Shown here one piece after another: positions 7,928-17,359 of a DNA stretch of 64,000 nt; the stretch's first letter is position 1; every line of letters begins with the position of its first letter. The stretch is from Ferriphaselus amnicola. Its GTDB lineage: Bacteria > Pseudomonadota > Gammaproteobacteria > Burkholderiales > Gallionellaceae. The stretch lies in assembly GCF_000974685.2 (NCBI RefSeq), contig NZ_AP018738.1:930001-994000 (forward strand), written 5' to 3'. A program made the position numbers and the translations under genes. The notes under the pieces were generated by a model that saw only the letters and a list, made by a program, of their open reading frames with translations, was not told where the DNA came from and made no database searches.

Positions 7928-9088
7928 GTGACAACTCATAAAAATTACCACTGGCGTATCGCCGGATTCTATTTTTTCTACTTCGCTTTCGTCGGCATGT
8001 TCGCGCCGTATTGGGCGCTGTATCTCAAGTCGCTGAGTTTTGGCGTGATCGAGATCGGCATGTTGATGTCGGTGCAGCCAGTGATGCGCATGGTCGCGCC
8101 TAGTCTGTGGGGTTGGCTGGCCGATCACACCGGCGACCGATTGATGGTGGTAAAGCTGGCGGCGGGATTGAGCGCACTGACGTACTGTGCAGTGTTTTTC
8201 GTGTCGGGGTTCTGGGGGATGCTGCTGGCGCTGGCGGCGATGAGTTTCTTCTGGAGCGCGTCGATGCCGCTGGTAGAGGCGACCACGCTGACCTACCTCG
8301 GCAAACAGTCGGCGAACTATGGGCGTCTGCGTTCTTGGGGATCGGTCGGCTTCATCGTCGCTGTAGTGGGCTTGGGTTATGCGCTGGACTACATCGCTAT
8401 CCGCTGGCTGCTGTGGGTGGGGCTGGTCATCATGGTCGGCATCTTTTTGTTCGCCCGGTTGATTCCGCCGACCGAGACGGAAGCTCATCATAGCGACGAG
8501 CAGCCAGTGTGGAGCATCGTCAAACAACCGCAAGTGCTAGCGCTGTTCGGTGCCTGCTTTCTGATGGCGCTGGCGCACGGGCCGTATTACACCTTTTACA
8601 CCATCTATCTGGTCGATCACGGTTACAGCAAGGGCGCGGTCGGTGCGCTGTGGGCGCTGGGGGTGATCTGCGAGATCGGCGTGTTCTTCCTGATGCCTTG
8701 GCTGCTGTGCCACGCCACGTTGCCGCAGATACTCACGGTGAGCTTGGCGCTGGCGGTGTCGCGCTTCCTGCTGATCGGTTGGTGTGTCGATTCCTTAGTG
8801 TTGGTGCTGCTGGCGCAAGTGTTGCACGCTGCGACGTTTGGGGCCTTTCATGCGGCGGCAGTGGCGCTGGTGCATCACTATTTTCGTGGACGGCATCAGT
8901 CACGCGGGCAGGCGCTGTTCGGCAGCTTAACCTATGGTGCGGGCGGTACGCTGGGTGGCTTGATTAGCGGGCCGTTGTGGCAGCATTGGGGCGCATCTCT
9001 GATGTATTCGATGAGCGCGGTGATGGCGTTGCTGGGTGTGATGCTGATGCTGTGGAAGTTGCGCGTGGTCGAAACGGCAAGGGAGTAG
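7928..9088 (+). CDS. MFS permease (HcaT/LacY-like group)
   Basis: This 386-residue protein has about twelve hydrophobic segments and the MFS loop signature [10 protein letters not shown] after the second segment. The opening [24 protein letters not shown] is typical of the MFS_1-like/HcaT subgroup (3-phenylpropionate and nucleoside-like permeases). The start is a GTG with no strong ribosome site; no in-frame ATG lies nearby upstream. It is divergent from grpE. The substrate cannot be told from the sequence. Confidence 0.8.
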   Translation: MTTHKNYHWRIAGFYFFYFAFVGMFAPYWALYLKSLSFGVIEIGMLMSVQPVMRMVAPSLWGWLADHTGDRLMVVKLAAGLSALTYCAVFFVSGFWGMLLALAAMSFFWSASMPLVEATTLTYLGKQSANYGRLRSWGSVGFIVAVVGLGYALDYIAIRWLLWVGLVIMVGIFLFARLIPPTETEAHHSDEQPVWSIVKQPQVLALFGACFLMALAHGPYYTFYTIYLVDHGYSKGAVGALWALGVICEIGVFFLMPWLLCHATLPQILTVSLALAVSRFLLIGWCVDSLVLVLLAQVLHAATFGAFHAAAVALVHHYFRGRHQSRGQALFGSLTYGAGGTLGGLISGPLWQHWGASLMYSMSAVMALLGVMLMLWKLRVVETARE

Positions 9089-9150
9089 TTCCACCGTCCC
9101 AAATGCGGGCATAATGAGCGCCGTTTGTTTTGGACTGAGCGCACGTAACC

Positions 9151-9885
9151 ATGATTGACACTTCGTTGAGCGACTGGCTGGCGACGCCGCAGGGGCAATA
9201 CCTGCTGGTACGCGAACAGGCGTTCTTCGACCATGCCGTGGCCGACATCTTTGGTTTCAATGCCGTGCAATTGGGTTTGCCGCAACACGAATTTCTGCGC
9301 AGCAGTCGGATGCCGCTGCGTACTGTGGCGGGCGACGAATCCGGCGTGAATCTACGATTGTTGCCGCAGGAGTTGGCACTGGAAACCGATAGTCTCGATT
9401 TGCTGCTGCTCCCACATGTTTTGGAATTCAACGATGATCCGCACCAGATACTGCGCGAGGCCGAGCGGGTGTTGCGACCAGAAGGTGAGCTCATCATCAG
9501 CGGCTTCAATCCGCGCAGTTTGTGGGGGATGCGCCGAGCTTTGGGGGGGCGTGAAGGCTATCCGTGGCGTGGTCAGTTCATCGCACTGACGCGCTTGAAG
9601 GACTGGCTGGCGCTGCTTGGTTTCGAGGTGACGGGCGGGCATTTTGCCTGCTACGCACCGCCTTTTGCTAGCACTCAATGGTTGGAGCGCTTCCACTTCA
9701 TGGAGCCGTCTGGCGATCGCTGGTGGGCGGTGTGGGGTGGCGTATATTTCTTGCAAGCGAAGAAGCGCGTCCCCGGAATGCGCTTGATCAAACCGCGCTG
9801 GAACGAGGGGTTGGTGAGCAAACTGCTGCCGGTGGCACCCAAGTTGAACCGCGATGTAACCCAACAGATACAAGAAGATGACTGA
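9151..9885 (+). CDS. SAM-dependent methyltransferase (type 11-like)
   Basis: This 244-residue cytosolic protein has the late class I methyltransferase motifs: [40 protein letters not shown], with the post-motif III RPEGEL. The usual glycine-rich SAM motif I is not obvious, as in the small uncharacterised family found next to rnhA in many proteobacteria. Its end overlaps the rnhA start by 8 bp, so the two are co-translated. The substrate is unknown. Confidence 0.75.
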   Translation: MIDTSLSDWLATPQGQYLLVREQAFFDHAVADIFGFNAVQLGLPQHEFLRSSRMPLRTVAGDESGVNLRLLPQELALETDSLDLLLLPHVLEFNDDPHQILREAERVLRPEGELIISGFNPRSLWGMRRALGGREGYPWRGQFIALTRLKDWLALLGFEVTGGHFACYAPPFASTQWLERFHFMEPSGDRWWAVWGGVYFLQAKKRVPGMRLIKPRWNEGLVSKLLPVAPKLNRDVTQQIQEDD

Positions 9886-10327
9886 AGAGATCGTAGAGAT
9901 ATTCACTGATGGCGCATGCAAGGGCAATCCCGGCATCGGCGGCTGGGGTGCGCTGTTGCGCATGGCAGGAAAAGAGCGCGAGTTGTGCGGCGGTGAGCGC
10001 CATACCACCAATAATCGCATGGAGCTGATGGGCGCGATCTCGGCACTGGCGGCGCTCAAACGCCCCTGCCACGTGCGTCTGCACACCGACTCGAAATACG
10101 TGCAGCAGGGCATCAGCGAGTGGGTGGTGAACTGGAAGAAACGCGGCTGGAAGACCTCCGACAAGAAACCGGTCAAGAACGAGGATCTGTGGCGGCGGCT
10201 GGATGAGCTGGCAGCGCAGCACCAGATCGAATGGTTGTGGGTGAAGGGGCATGCTGGGCATGACGGCAACGAGCGCGCCGACCAGTTGGCCAATCGCGGC
10301 ATCGAGGAACTAGGGAGGGGCGCATGA
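9878..10327 (+). CDS. rnhA: ribonuclease HI
   Basis: RNase HI degrades the RNA strand of RNA-DNA hybrids. The 149-residue protein carries all four acidic catalytic residues: Asp in [11 protein letters not shown], Glu in NNRMELMGA, Asp in LHTDSKYVQ and Asp in [10 protein letters not shown]. Length matches E. coli RnhA. It overlaps the methyltransferase upstream and dnaQ downstream (ATGA), a conserved arrangement in proteobacteria. Confidence 0.97.
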   Translation: MTEEIVEIFTDGACKGNPGIGGWGALLRMAGKERELCGGERHTTNNRMELMGAISALAALKRPCHVRLHTDSKYVQQGISEWVVNWKKRGWKTSDKKPVKNEDLWRRLDELAAQHQIEWLWVKGHAGHDGNERADQLANRGIEELGRGA

Positions 10328-11034
10328 GGCAGATCGTACTCGACACGGAAACCACCGGCCTCTACCCTGATCGCGGTGATCGCATCGTTGAAATCGCGGC
10401 CATCGAGTTGTGCGATCGGGCGGTCACCCAGCGGCGCTTTCATCGCTACATCAACCCCGAGCGTGACGTGCCGGAAGAGGCGGCGCGCGTCCACGGCCTT
10501 ACTTGGGAGCGTTTGCAGGATGAACCACTGTTCGCCGACATCGCGTCCTCGCTGCTGGAATTCATAGACGGTGCTGAGATCATTGCCCACAACGCGCCGT
10601 TCGACGTGGGTTTCATCAACAGCGAGTTCGCCCGAGTCGGGCTGAATAAAGTCACGCACTATTGCCCCAGCGTGATCGACACGCTCAAGTTGGCCAAGGA
10701 GCTGCATCCGGGCAAGAAGAATAATTTGGATGCGCTGTGTGACCGCTACTTCGTCGATAACTCGCATCGCACCTTGCACGGCGCGCTGTTGGACACCGAA
10801 CTGCTGGGCGAGGTCTATCTGGCGATGACGCGCGGGCAGGAGAGTTTGCTTGGTGACGAGGAGTCCACATCTGCGACTACGCAAGCAACTGTCATCGATA
10901 ACCAACCTCGTCCGACCTTGCGAGTGCTTTGTGCCAGCGCAGAGGAACAGGCGTTACACGCACAGCAACTTGCTGACATCGACAAAGCCAGCAAGGGAAA
11001 GTGTCTGTGGCTTAAGTTGGAGGATCCGGTGTGA
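10324..11034 (+). CDS. dnaQ: DNA polymerase III epsilon subunit (3'-5' proofreading exonuclease)
   Basis: DnaQ provides proofreading in the replicative polymerase. The 236-residue protein has the DEDD exonuclease motifs: Exo I DTETTGL at residues 7-13, Exo [13 protein letters not shown] and Exo [13 protein letters not shown]. The C-terminal part is the variable segment that binds the alpha subunit. It starts inside the rnhA stop (ATGA) and ends overlapping the GTG of the next gene. Confidence 0.97.
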   Translation: MRQIVLDTETTGLYPDRGDRIVEIAAIELCDRAVTQRRFHRYINPERDVPEEAARVHGLTWERLQDEPLFADIASSLLEFIDGAEIIAHNAPFDVGFINSEFARVGLNKVTHYCPSVIDTLKLAKELHPGKKNNLDALCDRYFVDNSHRTLHGALLDTELLGEVYLAMTRGQESLLGDEESTSATTQATVIDNQPRPTLRVLCASAEEQALHAQQLADIDKASKGKCLWLKLEDPV

Positions 11035-11882
11035 TACAGAATGCGCTGCGGAAACTCAGCTCGATTATCGGCTTGATGTTGCTGGCTTACTCAGCTGTAG
11101 TGGGCTATTTTTGGTTGCAACAGCGTCAGTTGGTGTTTAACCCAGACGCGATTCTGCTGACTACGCCTGCGCGTAATGGTTTGAAATATGAAGAGGTACG
11201 CATCATTTCCGGCAAGGAGATGGAGCAGGGCGAGCTAGTGAGTTGGTGGATTCCTGCAGCTGCACCGAATGCCCCGACCATCCTGTATTTTCATGGCAAT
11301 TCCCGCAACATCAGCTTGCGTCCCGAAGTTATGCGAGGCATGCATGAGCTGGGTTATAACCAATTGCTGGTGGATTATCGTGGTTATGGTCACAGTACCG
11401 GCGGTCCGCCTTCCGAGGCTAAGGTCTATGAGGATGCTGAGGCGGCATGGAACTGGTTGATCAAGCAGCGACATGCTAAGCCTGCTCATACCTTCATCTA
11501 CGGCCATTCTCTGGGAGGCGCCATTGCTGCCGATCTGGCTGTGCGGCACCCAGACGCGGCAGGGCTGGTGATCGAAAGTTCGTTCAGTTCGATGGCGGCC
11601 ATGGGCGAGAAGGATTACGGCTTTTTGCCGATCAAGGCTGTGTTGAACCAGAAGTTCGATACGGTGAGCAAGATCAGCCAGTTGAAAATGCCGCTATTGA
11701 TTTTGCACGGCACGAACGACCAGAAGATCCCTTGGCAGATGGGGCGAGAGTTGTATGAGCATGCTCCGCAGCCTAAGAAACTTATATTTATCACCGGCGC
11801 TGAGCACAGCAATATCCCCAGTTTTGCATGGTTGGAGTATCGCGCGGCCTTGAGCCAGTTCGTGCAGCACAGCGCACGTTGA
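11031..11882 (+). CDS. membrane-anchored alpha/beta hydrolase (BEM46/ABHD13-like)
   Basis: This 283-residue protein has an N-terminal hydrophobic segment (about residues 12-30) followed by an alpha/beta-hydrolase domain. The nucleophile elbow is GHSLGG (Ser near 163), the acid is likely Asp in LHGTNDQKIP and the His is in GAEHSNI. FHGNSRN supplies the oxyanion-hole region. The GTG start overlaps the dnaQ stop by four bases, so translation is coupled. The substrate is unknown; the family includes lipases and thioesterase-like enzymes. Confidence 0.8.
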   Translation: MIQNALRKLSSIIGLMLLAYSAVVGYFWLQQRQLVFNPDAILLTTPARNGLKYEEVRIISGKEMEQGELVSWWIPAAAPNAPTILYFHGNSRNISLRPEVMRGMHELGYNQLLVDYRGYGHSTGGPPSEAKVYEDAEAAWNWLIKQRHAKPAHTFIYGHSLGGAIAADLAVRHPDAAGLVIESSFSSMAAMGEKDYGFLPIKAVLNQKFDTVSKISQLKMPLLILHGTNDQKIPWQMGRELYEHAPQPKKLIFITGAEHSNIPSFAWLEYRAALSQFVQHSAR

Positions 11883-11884
11883 AT

Positions 11885-12724
11885 CTAGGCGTCGGTAGAT
11901 TCCGGCACGCGCTCGACTTGGAACAGATGTACGCGGCGGCTGTCTGCGCGTAGCACCTTGAATCTCAAGCCAGCCAGCATGATCTGGTCGTCGCGCTTGG
12001 GTAATTTTCCGAAAGCCTTTACCGCCAGCCCGCCCACCGTGTCGCACTCCTCGTCGCTGAAGCTGCCGCCGGTGGCCTCATTGAAATCAGCGATCTCGGT
12101 CGCCGCCTTGACCCGCCACACATTGCTTGCGTCGGCGATGATGTTGTCTTCGTCCTCGTCGAAGTCGTATTCGTCTTCGATGTCGCCCACGATCTGTTCC
12201 AGCACATCCTCGATCGTCACCATGCCAGACACGCCGCCGTACTCATCGGCTACCAGTGCGATGTGGTTACGGTTGCTGCGGAATTCGCGCAGCAGCACGT
12301 TGAGGCGCTTTGATTCCGGCACGAACACTGCCGGACGCAGCATGTCGCGCACCTCGAAATTCTCGCCGGCGTAGATGCGCAGCAGATCCTTGGCCAGCAG
12401 AATGCCGACGATGTTGTCCTTGTCGCCGTCGATCACCGGAAAGCGCGAGTGCGCGGTCTCGATCACGTAGGGCAGGAACTCGTCCGGCGGCAGGCTGATG
12501 TCGATCACATCCATCTGCGCACGCGGGATCATGATCTCGCGCACTGGGCGTTCGGAAACGTGAATCACGCCTTCCATCATGGACAGCGCGTCAGCATCGA
12601 GCAGGTTGCGTTCGTAAGCGTGGTTGAGGACTTCGATGAGCTGGTCGCGGTCTTCAGGTTCGCGCAGCAGCAGGGTGGACAAACGTTCAAGCCAGGTCGG
12701 CTTGTTACTCTCGGGGTCGTTCAT
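11885..12724 (-). CDS. corC: CorC/HlyC-family protein with CBS pair (Mg2+/Co2+ efflux-associated)
   Basis: The 279-residue protein has two CBS domains (about 65-190, e.g. REIMIPRAQMDVID and HIALVADEYGGVSGMVTIEDVLEQIVGDIEDEYD) and a CorC_HlyC C-terminal domain (about 205-275). It lacks the DUF21 membrane part of larger relatives, as E. coli CorC does. It follows ybeY directly on the same strand, the usual ybeY-corC order. The role in ion efflux is family knowledge. Confidence 0.9.
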   Translation of the reverse strand: MNDPESNKPTWLERLSTLLLREPEDRDQLIEVLNHAYERNLLDADALSMMEGVIHVSERPVREIMIPRAQMDVIDISLPPDEFLPYVIETAHSRFPVIDGDKDNIVGILLAKDLLRIYAGENFEVRDMLRPAVFVPESKRLNVLLREFRSNRNHIALVADEYGGVSGMVTIEDVLEQIVGDIEDEYDFDEDEDNIIADASNVWRVKAATEIADFNEATGGSFSDEECDTVGGLAVKAFGKLPKRDDQIMLAGLRFKVLRADSRRVHLFQVERVPESTDA

Positions 12725-12731
12725 TGCAAAT

Positions 12732-13172
12732 TCATGGGGTTACGGCGTAGGGCGCAGGATACCCTAATTTGAGCATCAGCGCAGTCTCGCGCGCTTCCAT
12801 TTCCTCAGCCTCTGTATCGGTCTCGTGGTCGTAGCCTTGCAGATGCAGTGCCGCATGGAGGCTCAGGTGGGCGTAGTGCGATTCCAACGATTTACCCTGT
12901 TCGATAGCCTCTTTCTCCACCACGGGCGCACAGATCACCACATCGGCATACAGCGGGTCGTTGTCGTCATAAACAAAGGTCAGTACATTGGTGGCATAGT
13001 CCTTTTCGCGATAGGCAAGGTTAAGGGCACGGCCTTCGACTTCGTCCACAATGCGCAGGGAAACCTGTACGTCCTGTTCCAGCGCGCGCTGGAACCAGCG
13101 GCGGAATTGCGGCCGGGTTGGCAAATCGGAGGAGTGGCTGGCGTACTGAACAGCGAGAGATAGTTTGTGCAT
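12732..13172 (-). CDS. ybeY: endoribonuclease YbeY (rRNA maturation)
   Basis: YbeY is a zinc-dependent RNase for 16S rRNA 3' processing and ribosome quality control. The 146-residue protein has the metal motif H-x3-H-x5-H in SLHAALHLQGYDH. Length is normal. It is followed seven bases later by corC. The phoH gene that usually precedes ybeY is absent here; a large c-di-GMP enzyme gene sits upstream instead. Confidence 0.95.
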   Translation of the reverse strand: MHKLSLAVQYASHSSDLPTRPQFRRWFQRALEQDVQVSLRIVDEVEGRALNLAYREKDYATNVLTFVYDDNDPLYADVVICAPVVEKEAIEQGKSLESHYAHLSLHAALHLQGYDHETDTEAEEMEARETALMLKLGYPAPYAVTP

Positions 13173-13182
13173 GCGTCATATT

Positions 13183-16100
13183 TTATTGTTTTTTGGCCAG
13201 CCATTCCAAGAATTCGTGTGCTGGCATGGGGTGGGCGAAACCGAATCCCTGGCCGAAGTCGCATCCCGCCAGACGAAGGGTCTCGGCCAGTTCGGTCTGC
13301 TCGATGCCTTCAGCCACGGTCTTTCGGCCAAAGGTCTGCGCCAGTGCGATGATGCCTTCCACGATAGCCTTGTCGCCGTCGTCATTCAACATGTTGATGA
13401 CGAACGACTGGTCGATTTTCAATGTCTCAGCTGACAGCTTGCGCAGATAGGCCAGCGAGGAATATCCGGTGCCGAAATCGTCCAGTGCAAAGGTCACACC
13501 CAGTTCTCGACACGCGTTGATGGTCTTTGAGGTCTGCTCGATGTCGGACAGCGCTGCAGTCTCTAGCACTTCGATCTGCAGAGAGTTGCGTGGGATGTGA
13601 GGATGGTTTCGTAGCCGACGCGCTAGTTTGTCGACGAAGCCTGGCGATTGCAGGTGGTGAGCCGAGATGTTGACACTGAGCTCCAGCACTTTTTCTTGTT
13701 GATGCCAGCAATCTAGTTGATACAGCGCGTTGTCCATCACCCATTCGCCGAGCTGAATTTCTACGGATGAACTTTCAATCAGTGGTAGGAACTGCTTTGG
13801 CAACAGCATTCCTTCCTCCGGATGATGCCAGCGGATCAGGGCTTCTGCACCCGTGGTGGTTCCAGTGGTCAGATCGATCTTGGGCTGGAAATACAGTTCA
13901 AACTCTCCGTTCTCCAGTCCTAGAGCGACCCGTTGTCGCGAATTGTGCTGGCTGCGTACCTGTTGATCGTTGTGGGAGTCGTAGAGGTGATAGCGGTTCT
14001 TGCCGTGCTGCTTGGCGATGTACATGGCTTGGTCGGCATGTCGCAGCAGCGTGTCGCCATCCTCGTGGTCAACGGGGTAGAAGGTGACCCCAAGACTGGC
14101 GGAAACCTTGGCTACGTTGGTGCCGACCGGGACGGGCGTGCTGACGGCTTCCAGTATGCGGTCGAGTACGAACAGACATTCTTGCTCGTGGCTGAGCTCG
14201 TTGAATAGCATCACGAATTCGTCGCCTCCCAAGCGAGCCAAGGTGTCATCGGCACGCAAGATGGCCTGCAGGCGATGCGAGATGACGATGAGTAGTTGGT
14301 CGCCGGTTTCGTGGCCGAACTCGTCGTTGACCTGTTTGAAGCCATCCAGATCGAGGTAGCACACCACCAGTATCTTTCCGCTGCGCTGGGCACGTACGAT
14401 GGACTGGTTCAGGCGGTCGGCCAGCAGGCGCCGGTTGGGTAGACCTGTCAACATGTCGTGGTTGGCGACACGACTCAATTCAGCCTCGTGCGCTTTCATG
14501 CGGCTGATGTCGGAGAACACGCCGACATGGCGCTGCTTGTGGCCTTGCTTGTCCTGTATCACCGAAATGGACAGCAGCTCGGCATAGAGTTCACCGGACT
14601 TGCGACGGTTCCACATCTCGCCACGCCATGTCAGGTTGCGCTCCAAGGCTTCCCACATTTCCGCGAAGAAGCTCCGGGCGTGGCGGCCAGAGCTGAGCAG
14701 ACGCGGGTTCTTGCCGATCACCTCTTCGCGCTGGTAGCCGGTGATGCGGGTGAAGGCTGGGTTGACGTCGGTGATGGTGTTGTCAGCATCGCTAAGGATG
14801 ATCGCTTCCTGACTGGTTTCGAACACGCTGGCATAGATACGCAATGCTTCTTCGGCTTGTGTGCGTTCTGAGATGTCCATGCCCACACCAACGAGGTAGT
14901 TCGCACCGTTGATGTTCGTCAGGTGGCCAGAGAACAGGTAGGGATACTTTTTCCCTGACTTGGTTCGGAATCCTGCCTCTACCCGGGCTGATCCATACTT
15001 GAATACGTCGCTGATTCGTTCTGCGATGAGCTGACGATCACTGCCTTCGAACAGGTCGAGGGCGGTGATGCCGTCCAGCTCCGCTTGTGTATAACCGCTG
15101 ACCTCGAGGAAATGCCTATTCACCTTGAGGAAGCGGCCTTGCGGATCGAGCAGGTAGAAGATGCCGGGCATGCTGTTGATCACATCATCCACGAACTGTT
15201 TCTCCTTTTGCAGTTGCTCGTGGGCTCGGTTCTGTTCAGTGACATCGCGGCCAATGGCCAGCGCGCCGATGATGTTGTCATCTTGGTCGCGCTCTGGGAC
15301 GAGGCGGATGAAGTGGCTCCGCAGCTCGCCGTCGGGGGCGGGGAGCGACATCTCTATCGTGGCTGGTTCACCCGTGCGTACCACTTGTTCGATCAGCCGC
15401 TGGAAAGCATGTGCGGGTGCGTAGTCAGGGTGGGCCGCTGCGGTGACCTTGCCGATCTCTGGGCGAATGTCCTGGGCGATGCTGGCGACGAAGGCGGGGT
15501 TCATGTAACGCACCGCGCCAAGGGCATCGTAGCGCACCATGTTGTCTGGCATGTGATCGGCCAAGGTGCGGAACTCTTGCTCGCTTTGTTGCAGGGCTCG
15601 GTGGGCGGCCTCGCGTTCCAACTCGGCAGCGGCACGCGAGGCGACGATCTTGAGGAGTTGCTCGATCAGGTTGGGGTCCCGCATCGGTTTGCCGTCGAGC
15701 ACGGCAATCAGGCCGATGGCACGGCCGTCGGCAGCCCACAGCGGGATGCCGGCATAGCTCTCCACACCCATGTCGACGAGCAGGCTGTCGTTCGGGAACT
15801 GTCGCTGCACCTGCTCCGGGTAGCAGCAGAACTGGCTACTGACCACGTTCGCACAGGGTGTGCCGGGCAGGAGGTAGCGGATGTTGGGGGCGATCTCACC
15901 CCGCGCATACAAGGCTACGGTCTCGGCATACTCCGGATCGTCGCTTAATTTGTCGATGATGACGTAGTCCGTGCCGAGTGCTTCGCCGAGATATCGGGCG
16001 AGTGCGTCGAGAAACTTCTCGGAGCCTTTCCAGCCTTTCTGGGATACGAAATACAGTGCATCCTCGATGCGTTTGCGCAGCGTAATGTCGCGGGCGATGC

Positions 16101-17265
16101 CTAGCACGCCTATCATTTGCCCACTGTTGCCGTGCATCGGGGTCTTGATGGTCTCAAGCAGTTCACGGTGGCCATCATCGGCGTAAGTGACCCATTCCTC
16201 GTTAACACTTGGATGAGGCATCTCGACTGCATGACGATCGAACTCACGGAAAGCATCTGCGATCTCGCGGGGCATGAAGTCGTAGTCGGTCTTGCCGACG
16301 ATGTCGGCCTCCCTTGCACCGAAGAAACGCTCAAAACGGTGGTTACAGGCAAGATACACGCCGTCTAAATCTTTCAGCCAGACTAGGTCCGGCAAGGTAT
16401 TGATGAGGGTGCGCAGAAAGTTTTCGTCGACCCCATCGCGCATGTCGGTGTTATCGCTCACCAGTGTCTGAGTTAGGTCATGCTCACTCAGCAGGCCAGC
16501 CAAGAGCCCGTATTTATTCACCATCACCAGATGACGCACTTTATGCACGAGCATCTTTTCTGCAGCCTGGTTGATCGAGGCTTCGTGTGAAATGGTCAGC
16601 ACAGGGGCGGTCATCACTGCGCCCAGCGTAATGTCGGCGGCTGGCATACTCCTGGAATAAAAGCGCACGACATCCCGTTCGGTGACTATGCCGATAGGCT
16701 TCTCGCCTTCGATCACCACGACGCAACTCTTACGCTGCGCCTGCATCAGATCGAGTGCTTGCATTAGGCCGGTTGCAGGTGGCAGGGCGATTGCCGATCC
16801 TCGGGCGAGAGAGGTGACTTTACGTCGTCCTGCTAGTGCAGAGAGATTTAGGTAGTGGCGAAAATCCGTTTCGCTGACTACACCGAGCAATGCGTTGCTG
16901 TCATCTACGATTGCCAGATGGCGAATTCCATTGCGACGACAAAAGTGATAGGCATCCAGGATGGCGGTGGATTGCGGCATGGTGATGACGGGCGCTGACA
17001 TGACTTCGCGCAAGGCGGTGCTTGGCGGGCAGCCAGATTGCATAGCTTGCAGCATGTTGCGTTCGGTGACGATGCCGAGTGGATGGCTGTCTGCATCAGT
17101 GACCAATATCGACGAGATACGCCGCTCGGACATGCTGCTTGCTGCCTGAGCTATCGTATCATCGGGTGATAGGCGCACGACATCCCGTGTAGCAATTTCT
17201 AGTAGTAGCGTGGGTTGCCCGTTACTACCCGAGTGAGACGGTTGATTCGTCATGGCATTAGGCAT
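13183..17265 (-). CDS. CBS(x4)-PAS-GAF-PAS(x3)-GGDEF-EAL c-di-GMP enzyme
   Basis: This 1360-residue soluble protein has no membrane segment. Order: four CBS domains in two pairs (about 20-270), PAS (285-405), GAF (415-565), then three further PAS modules (580-955). GGDEF follows (motif at about 1012-1016, with an RADD inhibitory site five residues before it), then EAL (EALIRW at about 1141, DDFGTGYSS later). Both cyclase and phosphodiesterase signatures are intact, so the protein may make and/or degrade c-di-GMP. CBS domains often bind adenosine nucleotides, which would couple the output to energy state. It is adjacent to a second such gene, suggesting paired control. Confidence 0.93.
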   Translation of the reverse strand: MPNAMTNQPSHSGSNGQPTLLLEIATRDVVRLSPDDTIAQAASSMSERRISSILVTDADSHPLGIVTERNMLQAMQSGCPPSTALREVMSAPVITMPQSTAILDAYHFCRRNGIRHLAIVDDSNALLGVVSETDFRHYLNLSALAGRRKVTSLARGSAIALPPATGLMQALDLMQAQRKSCVVVIEGEKPIGIVTERDVVRFYSRSMPAADITLGAVMTAPVLTISHEASINQAAEKMLVHKVRHLVMVNKYGLLAGLLSEHDLTQTLVSDNTDMRDGVDENFLRTLINTLPDLVWLKDLDGVYLACNHRFERFFGAREADIVGKTDYDFMPREIADAFREFDRHAVEMPHPSVNEEWVTYADDGHRELLETIKTPMHGNSGQMIGVLGIARDITLRKRIEDALYFVSQKGWKGSEKFLDALARYLGEALGTDYVIIDKLSDDPEYAETVALYARGEIAPNIRYLLPGTPCANVVSSQFCCYPEQVQRQFPNDSLLVDMGVESYAGIPLWAADGRAIGLIAVLDGKPMRDPNLIEQLLKIVASRAAAELEREAAHRALQQSEQEFRTLADHMPDNMVRYDALGAVRYMNPAFVASIAQDIRPEIGKVTAAAHPDYAPAHAFQRLIEQVVRTGEPATIEMSLPAPDGELRSHFIRLVPERDQDDNIIGALAIGRDVTEQNRAHEQLQKEKQFVDDVINSMPGIFYLLDPQGRFLKVNRHFLEVSGYTQAELDGITALDLFEGSDRQLIAERISDVFKYGSARVEAGFRTKSGKKYPYLFSGHLTNINGANYLVGVGMDISERTQAEEALRIYASVFETSQEAIILSDADNTITDVNPAFTRITGYQREEVIGKNPRLLSSGRHARSFFAEMWEALERNLTWRGEMWNRRKSGELYAELLSISVIQDKQGHKQRHVGVFSDISRMKAHEAELSRVANHDMLTGLPNRRLLADRLNQSIVRAQRSGKILVVCYLDLDGFKQVNDEFGHETGDQLLIVISHRLQAILRADDTLARLGGDEFVMLFNELSHEQECLFVLDRILEAVSTPVPVGTNVAKVSASLGVTFYPVDHEDGDTLLRHADQAMYIAKQHGKNRYHLYDSHNDQQVRSQHNSRQRVALGLENGEFELYFQPKIDLTTGTTTGAEALIRWHHPEEGMLLPKQFLPLIESSSVEIQLGEWVMDNALYQLDCWHQQEKVLELSVNISAHHLQSPGFVDKLARRLRNHPHIPRNSLQIEVLETAALSDIEQTSKTINACRELGVTFALDDFGTGYSSLAYLRKLSAETLKIDQSFVINMLNDDGDKAIVEGIIALAQTFGRKTVAEGIEQTELAETLRLAGCDFGQGFGFAHPMPAHEFLEWLAKKQ

Positions 17266-17359
17266 GATTTCAATCCAGTTTTGTTCACCTTGCGCCTCCT
17301 GTACGCTGCTTGCGGACCTAAAGGATTATCCGAGTGTGTCGCGTCAGTCTAGTGCGACA

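Noticed and set aside
7701-7934. Short minus-strand ORF upstream of grpE overlapping the heat-shock promoter
   Set aside because: It reads through the grpE start region in another frame and has no ribosome site; a shadow of grpE.
9352-10905. A 517-codon minus-strand frame across the methyltransferase, rnhA and dnaQ
   Set aside because: Antisense to three well-supported overlapping genes and without any recognisable domain.
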